A DNA stretch of 64,000 bases from Streptomyces sp. XM4193 (GCF_023072595.1 NZ_JALLGK010000003.1:186001-250000), one strand, 5' to 3'. Shown: positions 51,587 through 61,474, counted from the stretch's first letter. Notes: generated by a model from the letters alone, not told the origin. A program made the numbers and translations.

Positions 51587-54176
51587 GCAGGAAGGCGGGC
51601 GGAGATCCCGTCATCTGGAGTTGCCCCCTGCGGCCGACCGTTCATTCAAGGCGTCCGGTAGCGGGAACGGGGGAAAGATTCGGCCCATCACGGATCGCTT
51701 CGGTCACGCAAGCCGTCTCAAGGCTGCTCTAAGCGCTGCCCTGGATGCGGGGGACGTCCGACGGGCTCGCATCCCGTCAGGGGAGGCGGCCGACGAGACA
51801 TTGCTGGCCGTCACTTCGGCCCCCGGATATCCGCTGCCGATCGCCAAGATCGACTCTTCCGGCTGCCGTTTGGTGGCCATGTCGTCCCCGCTCGGCAAGA
51901 CGCGGCCCGAGGTCGCTGTCGTTGCCGTGAGTGGAACGGGGGCGAACCGGCTCGGCAGGCGCATCGACGCCTATGCGGAATCGGGGCTTGCGTCAGCCGG
52001 AGGGCAGCAGCTCTCCAGCAGTAGTGGCGAAGCCGATCTCGTCGCCAATGTCGACGAGATCTCTCTGGCTTCGGTCAGTGACTTATGGCGTGGGCTTGAG
52101 ACGCCACCCACGGGCGTGCGCTGGTGGCAGGTGTGGCTGGAACGGTCGGCCCTCTATGAGGAAGAGCCCCTGGAGGTCCTGCGGCGGCTCGGACCCGTCC
52201 TCGGCCTGACCTTGAGTGGATACACCCTCACCTTCGCAAGGCGAACGATCGTCCATGTACAAGGCTCCGCCTCACAGCTCGCCGGCCTCGTGGGGACTAA
52301 TGCACTGCCCGTAGAGGTGCGCCCCTCCTCGGCGGCTGAAGCCTTCGTGGAGGCCTCGCTGTCCCTCCGGGAGGACCTCGTTGCGGACCTCCAGGCCCGG
52401 ACCATTCCGGCACAGCGCGAGGACGCGCCTGCTGTCACGGTCCTGGATGGAGGCATACTCGCCCATCACCCTCTGCTTAAGCACTCTCTGGCCCGGAGCC
52501 TGACGCTCCACACTGAAGGACTGGCAGGCGACGTGGACGGGCACGGCACAGCCATGGCCGGACTTGCGCTATATGGGGATTTTGCCGCGGCACTGGGCAC
52601 CAACTTCCCCGTGCACCTACGCCATCGCATTGAGTCGGTAAGAATTCTGGAACTCGACGGCGAGCCCCGGTGTGCTGGTGACTATGGAACGGTCATGGCA
52701 GAGGCCGTTGCGCTCACGGAAATCGATGCCCCATTGACGCGGCGCGTTTACTCCATGTCCGTCACTGACCACACGGAGGTGGCATCGCCCGAAGCGGGCC
52801 AGCCCACCGCATGGTCCACCACGGTGGATGCCCTTGCCTACGGACACGACGTAGTCGTGTCTGACGGCGGGGACGTCACCTTGCTGACTCCGAACCGACC
52901 TGGGCCAGGACGCCTGTTCCTCATTTCCGCTGGCAACGTACGCGAAGGATACGTCCAAGATCACCTGACCCGCTGTGACCTCACACCGGTTGAGGATCCC
53001 GCACAGAGCTGGAACGCAGTCACTGTGGGGGCGTACACCCGAATGGCCCAGGTACCTGCGCAAGGGTCGGCCTACGCCAAGTGGAGTCCTATGGCTTCGG
53101 AAGGGGAACTGTCGCCCTTCAGCCGCACGGGAGTGCAACTTGACAGCCGATGGCCGAACAAGCCCGACATTGTGATGGAGGGTGGCAACCTGCTGTGGCA
53201 GTCGGCGCCAGGTGGCGAGCTCGACACAGTGGCAGCGCCCAGCCATGGACTACTGACTACGTCCCGGAGCTCCCACCAGCTGGTCCACGCTGTCCACGCC
53301 ACGAGCCCCGCGACTGCCCAAGCAGCTCGCCTCGCTGCACTGGTCAAGGAACGCTATCCCAATCTGAGCCCCGAGGCGGTAAGGGGACTGCTCGTGCATT
53401 GCGCCGAGTGGACTCCGACCATGTGGGGCCACTTTGCGGCCGCGGGCGCCTTCAAGACGAAGGGAAACAAACAGCTCCTGGGCGCGCTGCTGCGCCGGTA
53501 TGGATGGGGTGTGCCAGGCGAGGAGCGACTCGTGAGCAGCTCCCTCCACGATCTCACCCTCATCGCGGAGGAAGAATTCTTGCCCCTACGCGCCAACAGG
53601 GGGCAGCTGACGTTTGCCCAGATGCAGGTCCACTCACTGCCCTGGCCGGTCAAGGAACTGCGGGATCTCGGGGACGAGCGGGTCCGCATGCGCGTCACGC
53701 TCTCCTACTTCGTGGAACCTTGGGTTGGTGGCCAGGGCTGGCGAGATCGTTTCGCGTACCCCTCACACGAGCTTCGCTTCGACCTCCCTCGGCACGGTGA
53801 GGACGCGGCCGAGTTCCAGTTGCGGGTGTCTAATGACGCGGCAGCGGCCGAAGTGGGCCGAGCGGCCGACGGCCGAAAGCGCAAGACAAAGGCGGATCCC
53901 GGCTGGCTCCTCGGCTCTCAGCAGCGGCAACGAGGCAGCCTGTGCTCAGACCTTTGGCAAGGCACGGCAAACGATCTTGCCGAACGGGCCTACCTTGCCG
54001 TTTACCCGTCAGGTGGGTGGTGGAAGAGACAGAACGCAATGGACCGGGCCCAGGTACCCGTGCGGTACGCCCTGCTGATCAGCATCCGAGCCCAGGACAC
54101 CGGCACGGACCTCCTCACTCCCATCCGCAGCGAGATCGAAGCGAGGATCTCCGTCCCGGTGTCCATCGAGCTGTGA
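51567..54176 (+). CDS. Non-secreted subtilisin-like (S8) protease coupled to AAA+ ATPase
   Basis: 869 residues with no signal peptide. The first ~280 residues are an accessory region (VEVRPSSAAEAFVEASLSLREDL before the core). The S8 core has D294 (VLDGGILAHHP), H326 (DVDGHGTAMAGL), a core segment ISAGNVREGYV and S580 (HATSPATAQAARLAAL), an intact triad. The C-terminal ~250 residues are beta-rich (RVTLSYFVEPWVGGQGWRDRFAYPSHELRF). Start GTG 51567 or GTG 51579; both overlap the ATPase stop. Residue 173 is encoded by TTA (52083-52085), so full translation should need the bldA tRNA. A cytoplasmic AAA/subtilase pair beside restriction genes suggests an immunity or conflict role. Confidence 0.87.
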   Translation: MPPPVPEQEGGRRSRHLELPPAADRSFKASGSGNGGKIRPITDRFGHASRLKAALSAALDAGDVRRARIPSGEAADETLLAVTSAPGYPLPIAKIDSSGCRLVAMSSPLGKTRPEVAVVAVSGTGANRLGRRIDAYAESGLASAGGQQLSSSSGEADLVANVDEISLASVSDLWRGLETPPTGVRWWQVWLERSALYEEEPLEVLRRLGPVLGLTLSGYTLTFARRTIVHVQGSASQLAGLVGTNALPVEVRPSSAAEAFVEASLSLREDLVADLQARTIPAQREDAPAVTVLDGGILAHHPLLKHSLARSLTLHTEGLAGDVDGHGTAMAGLALYGDFAAALGTNFPVHLRHRIESVRILELDGEPRCAGDYGTVMAEAVALTEIDAPLTRRVYSMSVTDHTEVASPEAGQPTAWSTTVDALAYGHDVVVSDGGDVTLLTPNRPGPGRLFLISAGNVREGYVQDHLTRCDLTPVEDPAQSWNAVTVGAYTRMAQVPAQGSAYAKWSPMASEGELSPFSRTGVQLDSRWPNKPDIVMEGGNLLWQSAPGGELDTVAAPSHGLLTTSRSSHQLVHAVHATSPATAQAARLAALVKERYPNLSPEAVRGLLVHCAEWTPTMWGHFAAAGAFKTKGNKQLLGALLRRYGWGVPGEERLVSSSLHDLTLIAEEEFLPLRANRGQLTFAQMQVHSLPWPVKELRDLGDERVRMRVTLSYFVEPWVGGQGWRDRFAYPSHELRFDLPRHGEDAAEFQLRVSNDAAAAEVGRAADGRKRKTKADPGWLLGSQQRQRGSLCSDLWQGTANDLAERAYLAVYPSGGWWKRQNAMDRAQVPVRYALLISIRAQDTGTDLLTPIRSEIEARISVPVSIEL

Positions 54177-54185
54177 TGCGGGCCA

Positions 54186-57100
54186 TCAGTCCGGGGAACC
54201 GTCCTCAGCCGGTGAGGGCGGCCCATCAAGGTGCTCTTCCTCGCCGGCCTTCGGATCGTATGTCTCGCGGAAGACCATCTCGGTCAGCCACCGCTTGAAC
54301 GAGGGATCTCCTGCGAACTGACGATACAGTTCGGTGTCCGACTTCAGAAACGCCATGATCGCTCGTAGTACGGCGGCGTCGCTCTCGACACGAGCGTTCT
54401 GCTCGTCGTTGAACTTCTGGGCGTTGAGGTACTTCTTGTCCTCGCGGACCTTTGCCGGGATCTCCACCCCGATCAGATGGCGTATCCGGTCCTTGTCGGT
54501 CCAGGGGATGTTGCCGAAGTTGCGGTTGAATTCTTCGAAGATGACCGAGGCACGCTTCAGCTCGACGTCGGGGCGCTGGCCTGTGCCTGTCGGTGCGGTG
54601 ACAGTAAGCTCCGCGTCCTCGTCTCCCAGGGCGATACTGATCGCCGTTTGCTGCTCGGCTCGGTAACTCTCCAGGTCAACCGTCTCCAGGATGCCCCGGG
54701 AGAGATCATCTTCGATGGGCGCAGGCAACTTTGGGATGAGGAATGTCAGCAGGATCGACAGCTTTAGCCACTCGGGGTTGCGGTAGGGGAGGATGCCAGC
54801 CAGGTAGTCGTAGGTGCGCACGAACGCCTTGGCCGTCCCCTTGAACTCGACCTGCTGGTCTTCGCTGCCGAGTTCACGATACGCCTGCACAAGCTGGTCG
54901 AGGAACGTCTCCAGGCGTGCACGAGGTTCCTTTGCCAGGAACATTTCCACGAACCAGTCGATGTCCTCCTGACCGTAGACCCCTACCCCATCGAGGACCG
55001 CCCGCAGGTCGTGGAGCGTATTGGGGTCGATCTCGTCAGCGAGCATTGTGGTGCGGTACCACTTCTCGAAGGACTTCTGGATGACCTCGGTCTTGTTGTA
55101 GAAATCCAGGACCGCGACATCGCGCTTGTCCGGATGAGCGCGGTTGAGCCGGGACAGGGTCTGGACGGCCCGGACGCCGGACAATGGCTTATCGACGTAC
55201 ATGGTATGCAGAAGCGGCTCGTCATAGCCTGTCTGGAATTTGTCCGCACAGACCAGAATGCGGTATGGATCCTCGCGGAGCGTTTCCTCGATGGCCCTGC
55301 TCGGGAAGCCGTTGATACTCGCCTCGGTGACGTTCTTGCCGCTGTGCTCGTGTTCTCCGGAGAAGGCAACGATGGCCCGGTAGGGACTCCCTAGCTTCTT
55401 CAAGTACGCGTCGATGGCGAAGTAGTAGTCTAGTGCTCGCTCGACGCCCTCCGCCACGATCATGGCGCGGGCCTTGCCACCCACTTTCCGTGGCCGTATT
55501 ACGTTGCCCAACAAGTGGTCGACCATGATTGAAGCTTTGGCCTGGATGGCGTGGCTGTTGCCTTCGACATAGCGGCGCAGCTTCTTCGCGGCTTTCTTGG
55601 CATCGAACTCAGGGTCGTCTTCGACCGACTTGATGAGTTTGTAGTAGCTCTCGACCGTCTGGTAGGTCTTCAGGACATCGAGGATAAAACCCTCTTCGAT
55701 CGCCTGCTTCATCGTGTAGACGTGGAAGGGGTACTTCTGTCCGTCTGCTTCAAGACGACCGAAGTAGCCCAGCGTCCTGGGTTTAGGCGTGGCAGTGAAT
55801 GCGTAGTAGCTGGCGTTGTCGAGCAGCTTCTGGCTCTCGATGATCCTGTTGATCTTGTCCTCGGTCGTCTCCTCTTCCTCGGCGGCCTCGCCGGCCGTAC
55901 CGAGCGCGCTGCTCATCGCATGCGTCGTTTTGCCGCCCTGCCCAGAGTGCGCTTCGTCGATGATGATGGCGAAGCGTCGTTCCCGATGAGTGTTCCCGAT
56001 GTCCTGGAGGATCACTGGGAACTTCTGAACCGTGGAGATGATAATTTTAGTGCCGTTGGCGAGGGCTTCGCGCAAGTCCTTCGACTTATCCGCATGCTTG
56101 ACCAGGGACCGGACCTGTGTGAATGACCTGACCGTACGCTCGATCTGCGTATCCAGATTGATGCGATCGGTCACCACGATCACGGCATCGAATTTGGATG
56201 AGTCGTCTCCGCCCAGACTAACCAGCTGATGTGCCAACCAGGCGATGGAGTTGGACTTGCCACTGCCAGCCGAGTGCTGGATGAGGTAGCGCTGGCCTGC
56301 GCCGTTTGCCTCACTGTCCTTGAGGAGCGCACGGACGACGTCGAGCTGGTGATAGCGCGGGAAAATCTGCCGCCGCGTTGTCTTCCTGGTCTTGGGATCT
56401 TTCTCGACCAGGCGGACAGCGTAGTGCTCGATGATGTCCGCGAGGCTCGCGGGTGACAGGATGTCCTGCCATAGGTAGGCGGTCCGGTATCCGTTCGGAT
56501 TGAGTGGGTTGCCAGCGCCGCCCTCCCAGCCCTTATCGAAGGGGAGGAACCAGGACTTCTTGCCCGCTAGCCGGGTGCAGAACCGTACAGAGTGCTCGTC
56601 CACAGCGAAGTGCGCAAGACAGCGGCCATCAGTAAAGAGCGGATCGCGTGCGTCACGCGAGCTCTTGTACTGCTCGACCGCGTCCTCCACGGTCTGTTTG
56701 GTCTGCTTGTTCTTCAACTCAAACGTCGCCAGTGGCAGACCGTTGAGGAAAATGGCCAGGTCCAAGGCCAATTGAGTCTCGTCCTGACTGTAGCGAAGTT
56801 GACGGGTCACGCTCCAGCGATTCGCGAGGTAGCGCTGCTCGGCCACCTTGTTACCGGGCGAGGGCGTTGCCCCGTAGAAGAAGACTTCGAAGGATCCAGT
56901 GCTGGTGGAGTGGTTCATCCCCTTCCGTAGGAGATCCACGACGCCGTAGTTGGTGATATACCCCTGGACGCGGTTGAGGAACTGGGCGCGGACTTGGGAC
57001 TGAGGAGAGGCCAGCTCGAATGCCGCGGCGGCCTCCGGCTGGGTCGCCTCCAGGAACGCCTGGAGCTGCTCGGTGTCGATGGCTCGGCCGCGGTCGTATG

Positions 57101-57218
57101 AGGATGGTGAGCCCTCTCTCCAACCACCTGACGGTGAGGTCATATCTGCGACGATGTCGCGCTCGAGGGCTCCCTCGCTCATGTCAGTGCCGCCGTACAG
57201 CCTTGCCGTGCCGCTCAC
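54186..57218 (-). CDS. hsdR: Type I restriction endonuclease subunit R
   Basis: 1010 residues. N-terminal PD-(D/E)xK nuclease: D153 in ALDLAIFLNG and E167-x-K169 in ATFELKNKQ. SF2 translocase: Walker A HSAGSGKS (K321), DEAH box IIIDEAHSG (421-424), motif III FTATPKPRTLGYFG, and motif V/VI ILVCADKFQTGYDEPLL and QTLSRLNRAHP. All are intact, so the enzyme should be active. The GTG start overlaps the hsdS stop (GTGA); an ATG at 57182 is also possible. It ends nine bases from the convergent subtilase gene. Confidence 0.93.
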   Translation of the reverse strand: MSGTARLYGGTDMSEGALERDIVADMTSPSGGWREGSPSSYDRGRAIDTEQLQAFLEATQPEAAAAFELASPQSQVRAQFLNRVQGYITNYGVVDLLRKGMNHSTSTGSFEVFFYGATPSPGNKVAEQRYLANRWSVTRQLRYSQDETQLALDLAIFLNGLPLATFELKNKQTKQTVEDAVEQYKSSRDARDPLFTDGRCLAHFAVDEHSVRFCTRLAGKKSWFLPFDKGWEGGAGNPLNPNGYRTAYLWQDILSPASLADIIEHYAVRLVEKDPKTRKTTRRQIFPRYHQLDVVRALLKDSEANGAGQRYLIQHSAGSGKSNSIAWLAHQLVSLGGDDSSKFDAVIVVTDRINLDTQIERTVRSFTQVRSLVKHADKSKDLREALANGTKIIISTVQKFPVILQDIGNTHRERRFAIIIDEAHSGQGGKTTHAMSSALGTAGEAAEEEETTEDKINRIIESQKLLDNASYYAFTATPKPRTLGYFGRLEADGQKYPFHVYTMKQAIEEGFILDVLKTYQTVESYYKLIKSVEDDPEFDAKKAAKKLRRYVEGNSHAIQAKASIMVDHLLGNVIRPRKVGGKARAMIVAEGVERALDYYFAIDAYLKKLGSPYRAIVAFSGEHEHSGKNVTEASINGFPSRAIEETLREDPYRILVCADKFQTGYDEPLLHTMYVDKPLSGVRAVQTLSRLNRAHPDKRDVAVLDFYNKTEVIQKSFEKWYRTTMLADEIDPNTLHDLRAVLDGVGVYGQEDIDWFVEMFLAKEPRARLETFLDQLVQAYRELGSEDQQVEFKGTAKAFVRTYDYLAGILPYRNPEWLKLSILLTFLIPKLPAPIEDDLSRGILETVDLESYRAEQQTAISIALGDEDAELTVTAPTGTGQRPDVELKRASVIFEEFNRNFGNIPWTDKDRIRHLIGVEIPAKVREDKKYLNAQKFNDEQNARVESDAAVLRAIMAFLKSDTELYRQFAGDPSFKRWLTEMVFRETYDPKAGEEEHLDGPPSPAEDGSPD

Positions 57219-58612
57219 ATCGACTCCTCGTTTGGGCCGTCACCATCCATGTCAGCGTTCATCCCGTCCTCGTCGGAGTCGTACGCCGCGAACAAATCGG
57301 GATCGCGCGGATCTACATTGGGCAACGCAGCCGTGGCGGCGCGGACGTCGAGCTTGCCGGTGACCACGTCGGCAGTCAATCGCGTCTGGTACTCGCGGAG
57401 CAGCGCGATTTCGCGCTCAGCGCGTATAATAGCCAGCTCAATTTGGCGCGTCTCTCGTGTCACGTATCGCACAATCGCTACCTGTGCATCCATAGAGGGC
57501 ACAGGTACCCGAGTAGACTTTACTTCAGCAAGTCCAAGACCCTGTTTGGTGCCACCGTACTCGCTCATCTTGAATTGCTGCTGGCCTGACTGTGAGTGCA
57601 AGGCAAGTGCGAGATACTCGGAATTTACGAGATTTGGGCGGGGTCGAATGAGTGCAACATGTTGGTTCACGTAGGTGGGATGCTGAAGTTCCTGCTGGAT
57701 GACGCCAACGTTTCCTGTCATTGCCCCAGTGATACACAGAAGCAAGTCGCCGGTTTGGGCGCGAGTGCGAACGCCTTCGGCACTCTTGGGAATTGTGACA
57801 CACTGGATCTTGTCAAGTTTGAGCTTTAGTCGCCTTCCAATATTTCCGCTCTGCAAGAACCAATGTCCAGTTTCTGAGTAGTACCTTGCCCATCCGCGAG
57901 ACCCGGACGTAACGAGGCTTGCAACCCGCTTAACTTCCAATTGCATTGGCGCGGTTGAAGTCGCAAGATCGGGTACGCGGCACGTCACGGCATTTTCGAT
58001 CACTGATGCACGCTGTTCGTCCAGTAGGGCGATGAGTTTACGTTTGGCAAGAACTGCTGCCCCTACTCCTCGCTCGATATGGTGTGCGTACTTGACGATA
58101 GCGTGCTGTTCTTCCAGTGGGGGAACGGGAAGATACTGTGAGCCGAACTGGCTGAATCGGAAGTCTGTGGATCGCTCCCGGATTCCTTTAGCCAAGGCAG
58201 TGATCCAGCCAGAAATAGCCATGTGTCGGACGAGTAGCGCGTAGTATTCTGCTACGACGCCAGGACGAGGCTGGCACACTGCGTAGACGGGGGTGGACTT
58301 TCCGTCGGAGTCGGATACTCCAACGGCACCAGCGAACGCGTCCATTGCATGAATAACCAAGTCGCCTTTGCGGACTCCTTGGTATCCGATTTCCTTGACG
58401 GATTCAGTGAATCCTGTCATGCGCCGATTCTTTCGCAATGTGACAGTTCCGTCTCGGAAGCAAGTTACAACTTCGTCGCCCGGTGTGACGCTACGCGACA
58501 TGAGTGTGAACAAGTTCTTCCCGCGACACGTTCCCCAATGTGCAGGGGTGCGGCCCACCCATGGCTGCGCGGAGTCTGCGTAGTGCGAGTACGCGGTGAG
58601 TTTTGCCTTCAC
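57215..58612 (-). CDS. hsdS: Type I restriction specificity subunit S
   Basis: 465 residues with two target-recognition domains separated by conserved helices. The first TRD ends in FGSQYLPVPPLEEQHAIVKYAHHI and the second in STRVPVPSMDAQVAIVRYVTRETRQIELAI. The N-terminal WVGRTPAHWGTCRGKNLF is typical. The C-terminus is an acidic tail (DSDEDGMNADMDGDGPNEE). The DNA, especially 57.4-58.5 kb, is noticeably more AT-rich than elsewhere in the window, a sign of transfer or TRD exchange. GTG start and stop overlap hsdM and hsdR by four bases each. The recognition sequence cannot be read. Confidence 0.93.
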   Translation of the reverse strand: MKAKLTAYSHYADSAQPWVGRTPAHWGTCRGKNLFTLMSRSVTPGDEVVTCFRDGTVTLRKNRRMTGFTESVKEIGYQGVRKGDLVIHAMDAFAGAVGVSDSDGKSTPVYAVCQPRPGVVAEYYALLVRHMAISGWITALAKGIRERSTDFRFSQFGSQYLPVPPLEEQHAIVKYAHHIERGVGAAVLAKRKLIALLDEQRASVIENAVTCRVPDLATSTAPMQLEVKRVASLVTSGSRGWARYYSETGHWFLQSGNIGRRLKLKLDKIQCVTIPKSAEGVRTRAQTGDLLLCITGAMTGNVGVIQQELQHPTYVNQHVALIRPRPNLVNSEYLALALHSQSGQQQFKMSEYGGTKQGLGLAEVKSTRVPVPSMDAQVAIVRYVTRETRQIELAIIRAEREIALLREYQTRLTADVVTGKLDVRAATAALPNVDPRDPDLFAAYDSDEDGMNADMDGDGPNEESM

Positions 58613-60981
58613 TCGGATCCCTCGTCAAACAGGTCGCCGAGCAGTCCCTCGGTCTCCTTTTCTAGCTTTACGATGTCAGCCTGAATCTTCTCAAGACTGC
58701 GCAGCTTCGGTGGCTTGTAGAAGTACCGGGAGAAGCTGATCTCGTAGCCCTTCTTCGTTGCGCTCTCGTTAATCCACGCATCTTCCGCGTACGGCAGGAC
58801 CTCACGGCGGAAGAATTCCTCGATGCCGCCGGGTTCCAGGAGTGGAACCTGCTCCGTGTCGCGTAGTTCGCTGTCGGACTCATACTCGACGACAAGAGGC
58901 TGCAACTTCCCCGACTTCGCCGGCATCGGCTCATCAGTCTCGTATAGGCCGTACAAAGGGCACGCATCCGCATCTGCCTTGTGGCGCTTGAGGATCACCG
59001 GCTTCGCGGTCTCGTCACGCCAGCTCACGCCACGCAGCAAAGCCTTTCGATTGGCAGCGCTGAGCTTGAGACCGAGGCGGCCCATTGCCGCGCCGGCCTG
59101 ACGGTCGAACTCGTTGTAGTTGTCGAAGATCTGTTCACCCAGCTCACTAAGCAGAGCGATGCCCACCGTGACCAGTTGACCGTCGCGCTCCCACGTCACA
59201 GGGTTCAGTAGCTTCTTGCGCGCAGCTTCCTTAAGCACTGGCACATCGGCGTCCGCCTCGTCATCGTCAGAACCGGTCGCGCGGGCCCACTGCTCCAGTT
59301 GCTCCCGCACTTGCTTGGCTACAGTCACGAAGTTCGTGTGCAGGTCATCGCCGAACTTCTCGTAGAGCAGCTCTCGCGCCTCCGCGTCGCCCGAGGCGAA
59401 GCGCAATGCTTCCACACGTTCTTTCGTGAACTGACTGCGCAGCCGCAGGGGGCGCTCCACCGTGATTTTCCAGTAGCCGAACTCCTCGTTCGGGAAGATC
59501 TTCGAGTGCTCGGTCTGCGTAAAGTCCCGGAATTGCTGAGTGACGTACTCGGCGTCGGCAGGGGATAGTTCGCAGTTCTTGCTGCCCAGGTTCTTGCGCA
59601 GAGGCGTAGACCAGCCAGTAGCGTCGATCAACTGCACCTTTCCCTGGCGAGCTTCGGATTTTCGGTTGGTGATCACCCAGATGTATGTGGCGATGCCTGT
59701 GTTGTAAAACATGTTCAACGGGAGCGCGACGATCGCTTCGAGCCAGTCGTTCTCGATGATCCAGCGACGAATGTTGCTCTCGCCGCTGCCAGCCTCTCCG
59801 GTGAAGAGGGACGAGCCGTTGTGAATCTCGGCGATCCGGCTACCTAGCCGCGAGTCGGTCTTCATTTTCGAGACCATGTTTGCCAGGAACATCATCTGGC
59901 CATCGCTGGAGCTGGTGACCAATGAGGACGGTGCTGTCTCGCCTTTGAAGGTCACATTGAATCGAGGGTCAGAAATGTTTGCCTTACCGCCAAGGCGATC
60001 CTGGTCAGACTTCCAACTCTTGCCGTAAGGAGGATTGGCGAGCATGAAGTCGAAGCGCTTATCGGGGAAGGCATCATTCGAGAGTGTGGACCATTCGGGT
60101 CCGCCCTTGATGTTGTCGGCTGCCTCGCCGTCGCCCTTCAAGAGCATGTCAGCCTTGCAGATGGCGTATGTCTCGGAGTTGATTTCCTGGCCGTACAGCC
60201 GGGTAACGACGTCTTCCCAACCATGTTCGGCCGAGAGCTTACGCAAAGTCTCTTCTGCGACCGTCAACATTCCGCCGGTGCCACACGCGCCATCGTAGAG
60301 CAGGTAAGTGCCGCCCTTGATCTGGCCTGCGACGGGAAGAAACATCAGCCGAGTCATGAGCTTGACAACGTCACGAGGAGTCCAGTGTTCGCCAGCCTCC
60401 TCGTTGTTCTCTTCGTTGAACCGGCGCACTAGGTTTTCGAAGATTGTTCCCATGGCGTGATTGTCGAGACCCGGCAGGCGAACCCGTCCGTAGGCATCGA
60501 GTACAGGCTCCGGGGATAGGTTGATCTCCGATGACAGCAGCTTGTTGATCAGCATGCCCAAGGTGTCGTTACGGGACAGCTTGGGGATCTGGTTGCGGAA
60601 CTCAAAGTTTTCGAGGATCTCTTTGACGTTCGGGGAAAAGCCGTCCAGATACGCCTCGAAGTCGATGCGGAGCTGCTGCGCCGTGGTCCGCTTCGCCAGC
60701 TTCTGGAGGGTAAAGGGCGAGGTGTTGTAGAACGCCTCCTTGGCTACCTCTCGCAAAGGAGGGTCCAGCTCCGCAGGATCGATCAGTCCCAGGCTCTTGA
60801 GGTCTTCGTAGGTCCGCAGGACGTCTTCTTTCGTTTTCTCGAGCACTGCATCGAAGCGCCGGAGAACAAGCATGGGGAGAATCACATCGCGGTACTTACC
60901 GCGTACGTATACATCGCGCAGAACATCGTCCGCGATCCCCCAGATGAAGCTTTCGATGCGACTCTGCTGCGAGCTGTACAC
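58609..60981 (-). CDS. hsdM: Type I DNA methyltransferase subunit M
   Basis: 790 residues, longer than the usual ~500. N-terminal helical domain (IWGIADDVLRDVYVRGKYRDVILPMLVLRR), then the adenine-methyltransferase core: EHWTPRDVVKLM, SAM motif DGACGTGGM (230-238) and catalytic NPPY (316-319). The C-terminal ~270 residues form an extra region ending in YEISFSRYFYKPPKLRSLEKIQADI. It methylates N6-adenine at the site read by HsdS. First gene of the hsdM-S-R operon; its GTG start at 60981 implies a promoter between 60982 and ~61075. Confidence 0.93.
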   Translation of the reverse strand: MYSSQQSRIESFIWGIADDVLRDVYVRGKYRDVILPMLVLRRFDAVLEKTKEDVLRTYEDLKSLGLIDPAELDPPLREVAKEAFYNTSPFTLQKLAKRTTAQQLRIDFEAYLDGFSPNVKEILENFEFRNQIPKLSRNDTLGMLINKLLSSEINLSPEPVLDAYGRVRLPGLDNHAMGTIFENLVRRFNEENNEEAGEHWTPRDVVKLMTRLMFLPVAGQIKGGTYLLYDGACGTGGMLTVAEETLRKLSAEHGWEDVVTRLYGQEINSETYAICKADMLLKGDGEAADNIKGGPEWSTLSNDAFPDKRFDFMLANPPYGKSWKSDQDRLGGKANISDPRFNVTFKGETAPSSLVTSSSDGQMMFLANMVSKMKTDSRLGSRIAEIHNGSSLFTGEAGSGESNIRRWIIENDWLEAIVALPLNMFYNTGIATYIWVITNRKSEARQGKVQLIDATGWSTPLRKNLGSKNCELSPADAEYVTQQFRDFTQTEHSKIFPNEEFGYWKITVERPLRLRSQFTKERVEALRFASGDAEARELLYEKFGDDLHTNFVTVAKQVREQLEQWARATGSDDDEADADVPVLKEAARKKLLNPVTWERDGQLVTVGIALLSELGEQIFDNYNEFDRQAGAAMGRLGLKLSAANRKALLRGVSWRDETAKPVILKRHKADADACPLYGLYETDEPMPAKSGKLQPLVVEYESDSELRDTEQVPLLEPGGIEEFFRREVLPYAEDAWINESATKKGYEISFSRYFYKPPKLRSLEKIQADIVKLEKETEGLLGDLFDEGSE

Positions 60982-61075
60982 CCTGTAACCGTCTCTCCCC
61001 GGCCGTGCGGACTCTGCTCAGGTCCGTACGTCACGTCTTTCCCAATGACATCGATGAGCGTAGTCGAGGAGCCCC

Positions 61076-61474
61076 ATGCGTGAGGGGCGTCTGCCTCTGC
61101 TGCTTCGGCCATCAGCTGAGGGCCTGGCGGTGGGGCGGCGTTGGCGGGCCAAGTGGAGGCAGGCTGGGATGCCGCAACCGTGCTGCCCGAGATGCTCAGC
61201 CGAGTATTACAGCGTTGACGTACGCGTCCCCTGCGGAGCAGACGGGGCCGCGATACCCCCGGGTCAGGGCCAGCGTGTGGCGCCGCGTCGTGTCGGTCAG
61301 CAGCTGGTGCGGATCATTACGGTGAGGACCGGCGACGCCGGTGACGGCTGGCTCTGCCCGATGTCCTCATACCCCCACGACTTGTACAGCGCGTGGACCT
61401 TTCCGTCGCCAGCGGCCGGGTTGACCATAAGGGTGACGTACGGCTCGTCGCGTGTGGCGAGGAGGGCGTCATGA
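61076..61474 (+). other. Possible small CxxC protein or gene remnant
   Basis: An ATG at 61076 follows GAGGAG at four bases and encodes RWRAKWRQAGMPQPCCPRCSAEYYSVDV, a plausible zinc-ribbon-like start. The later part runs antisense into the GNAT gene from 61297 and loses any family character, so a truncated gene or chance frame are both possible. Confidence 0.35.
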
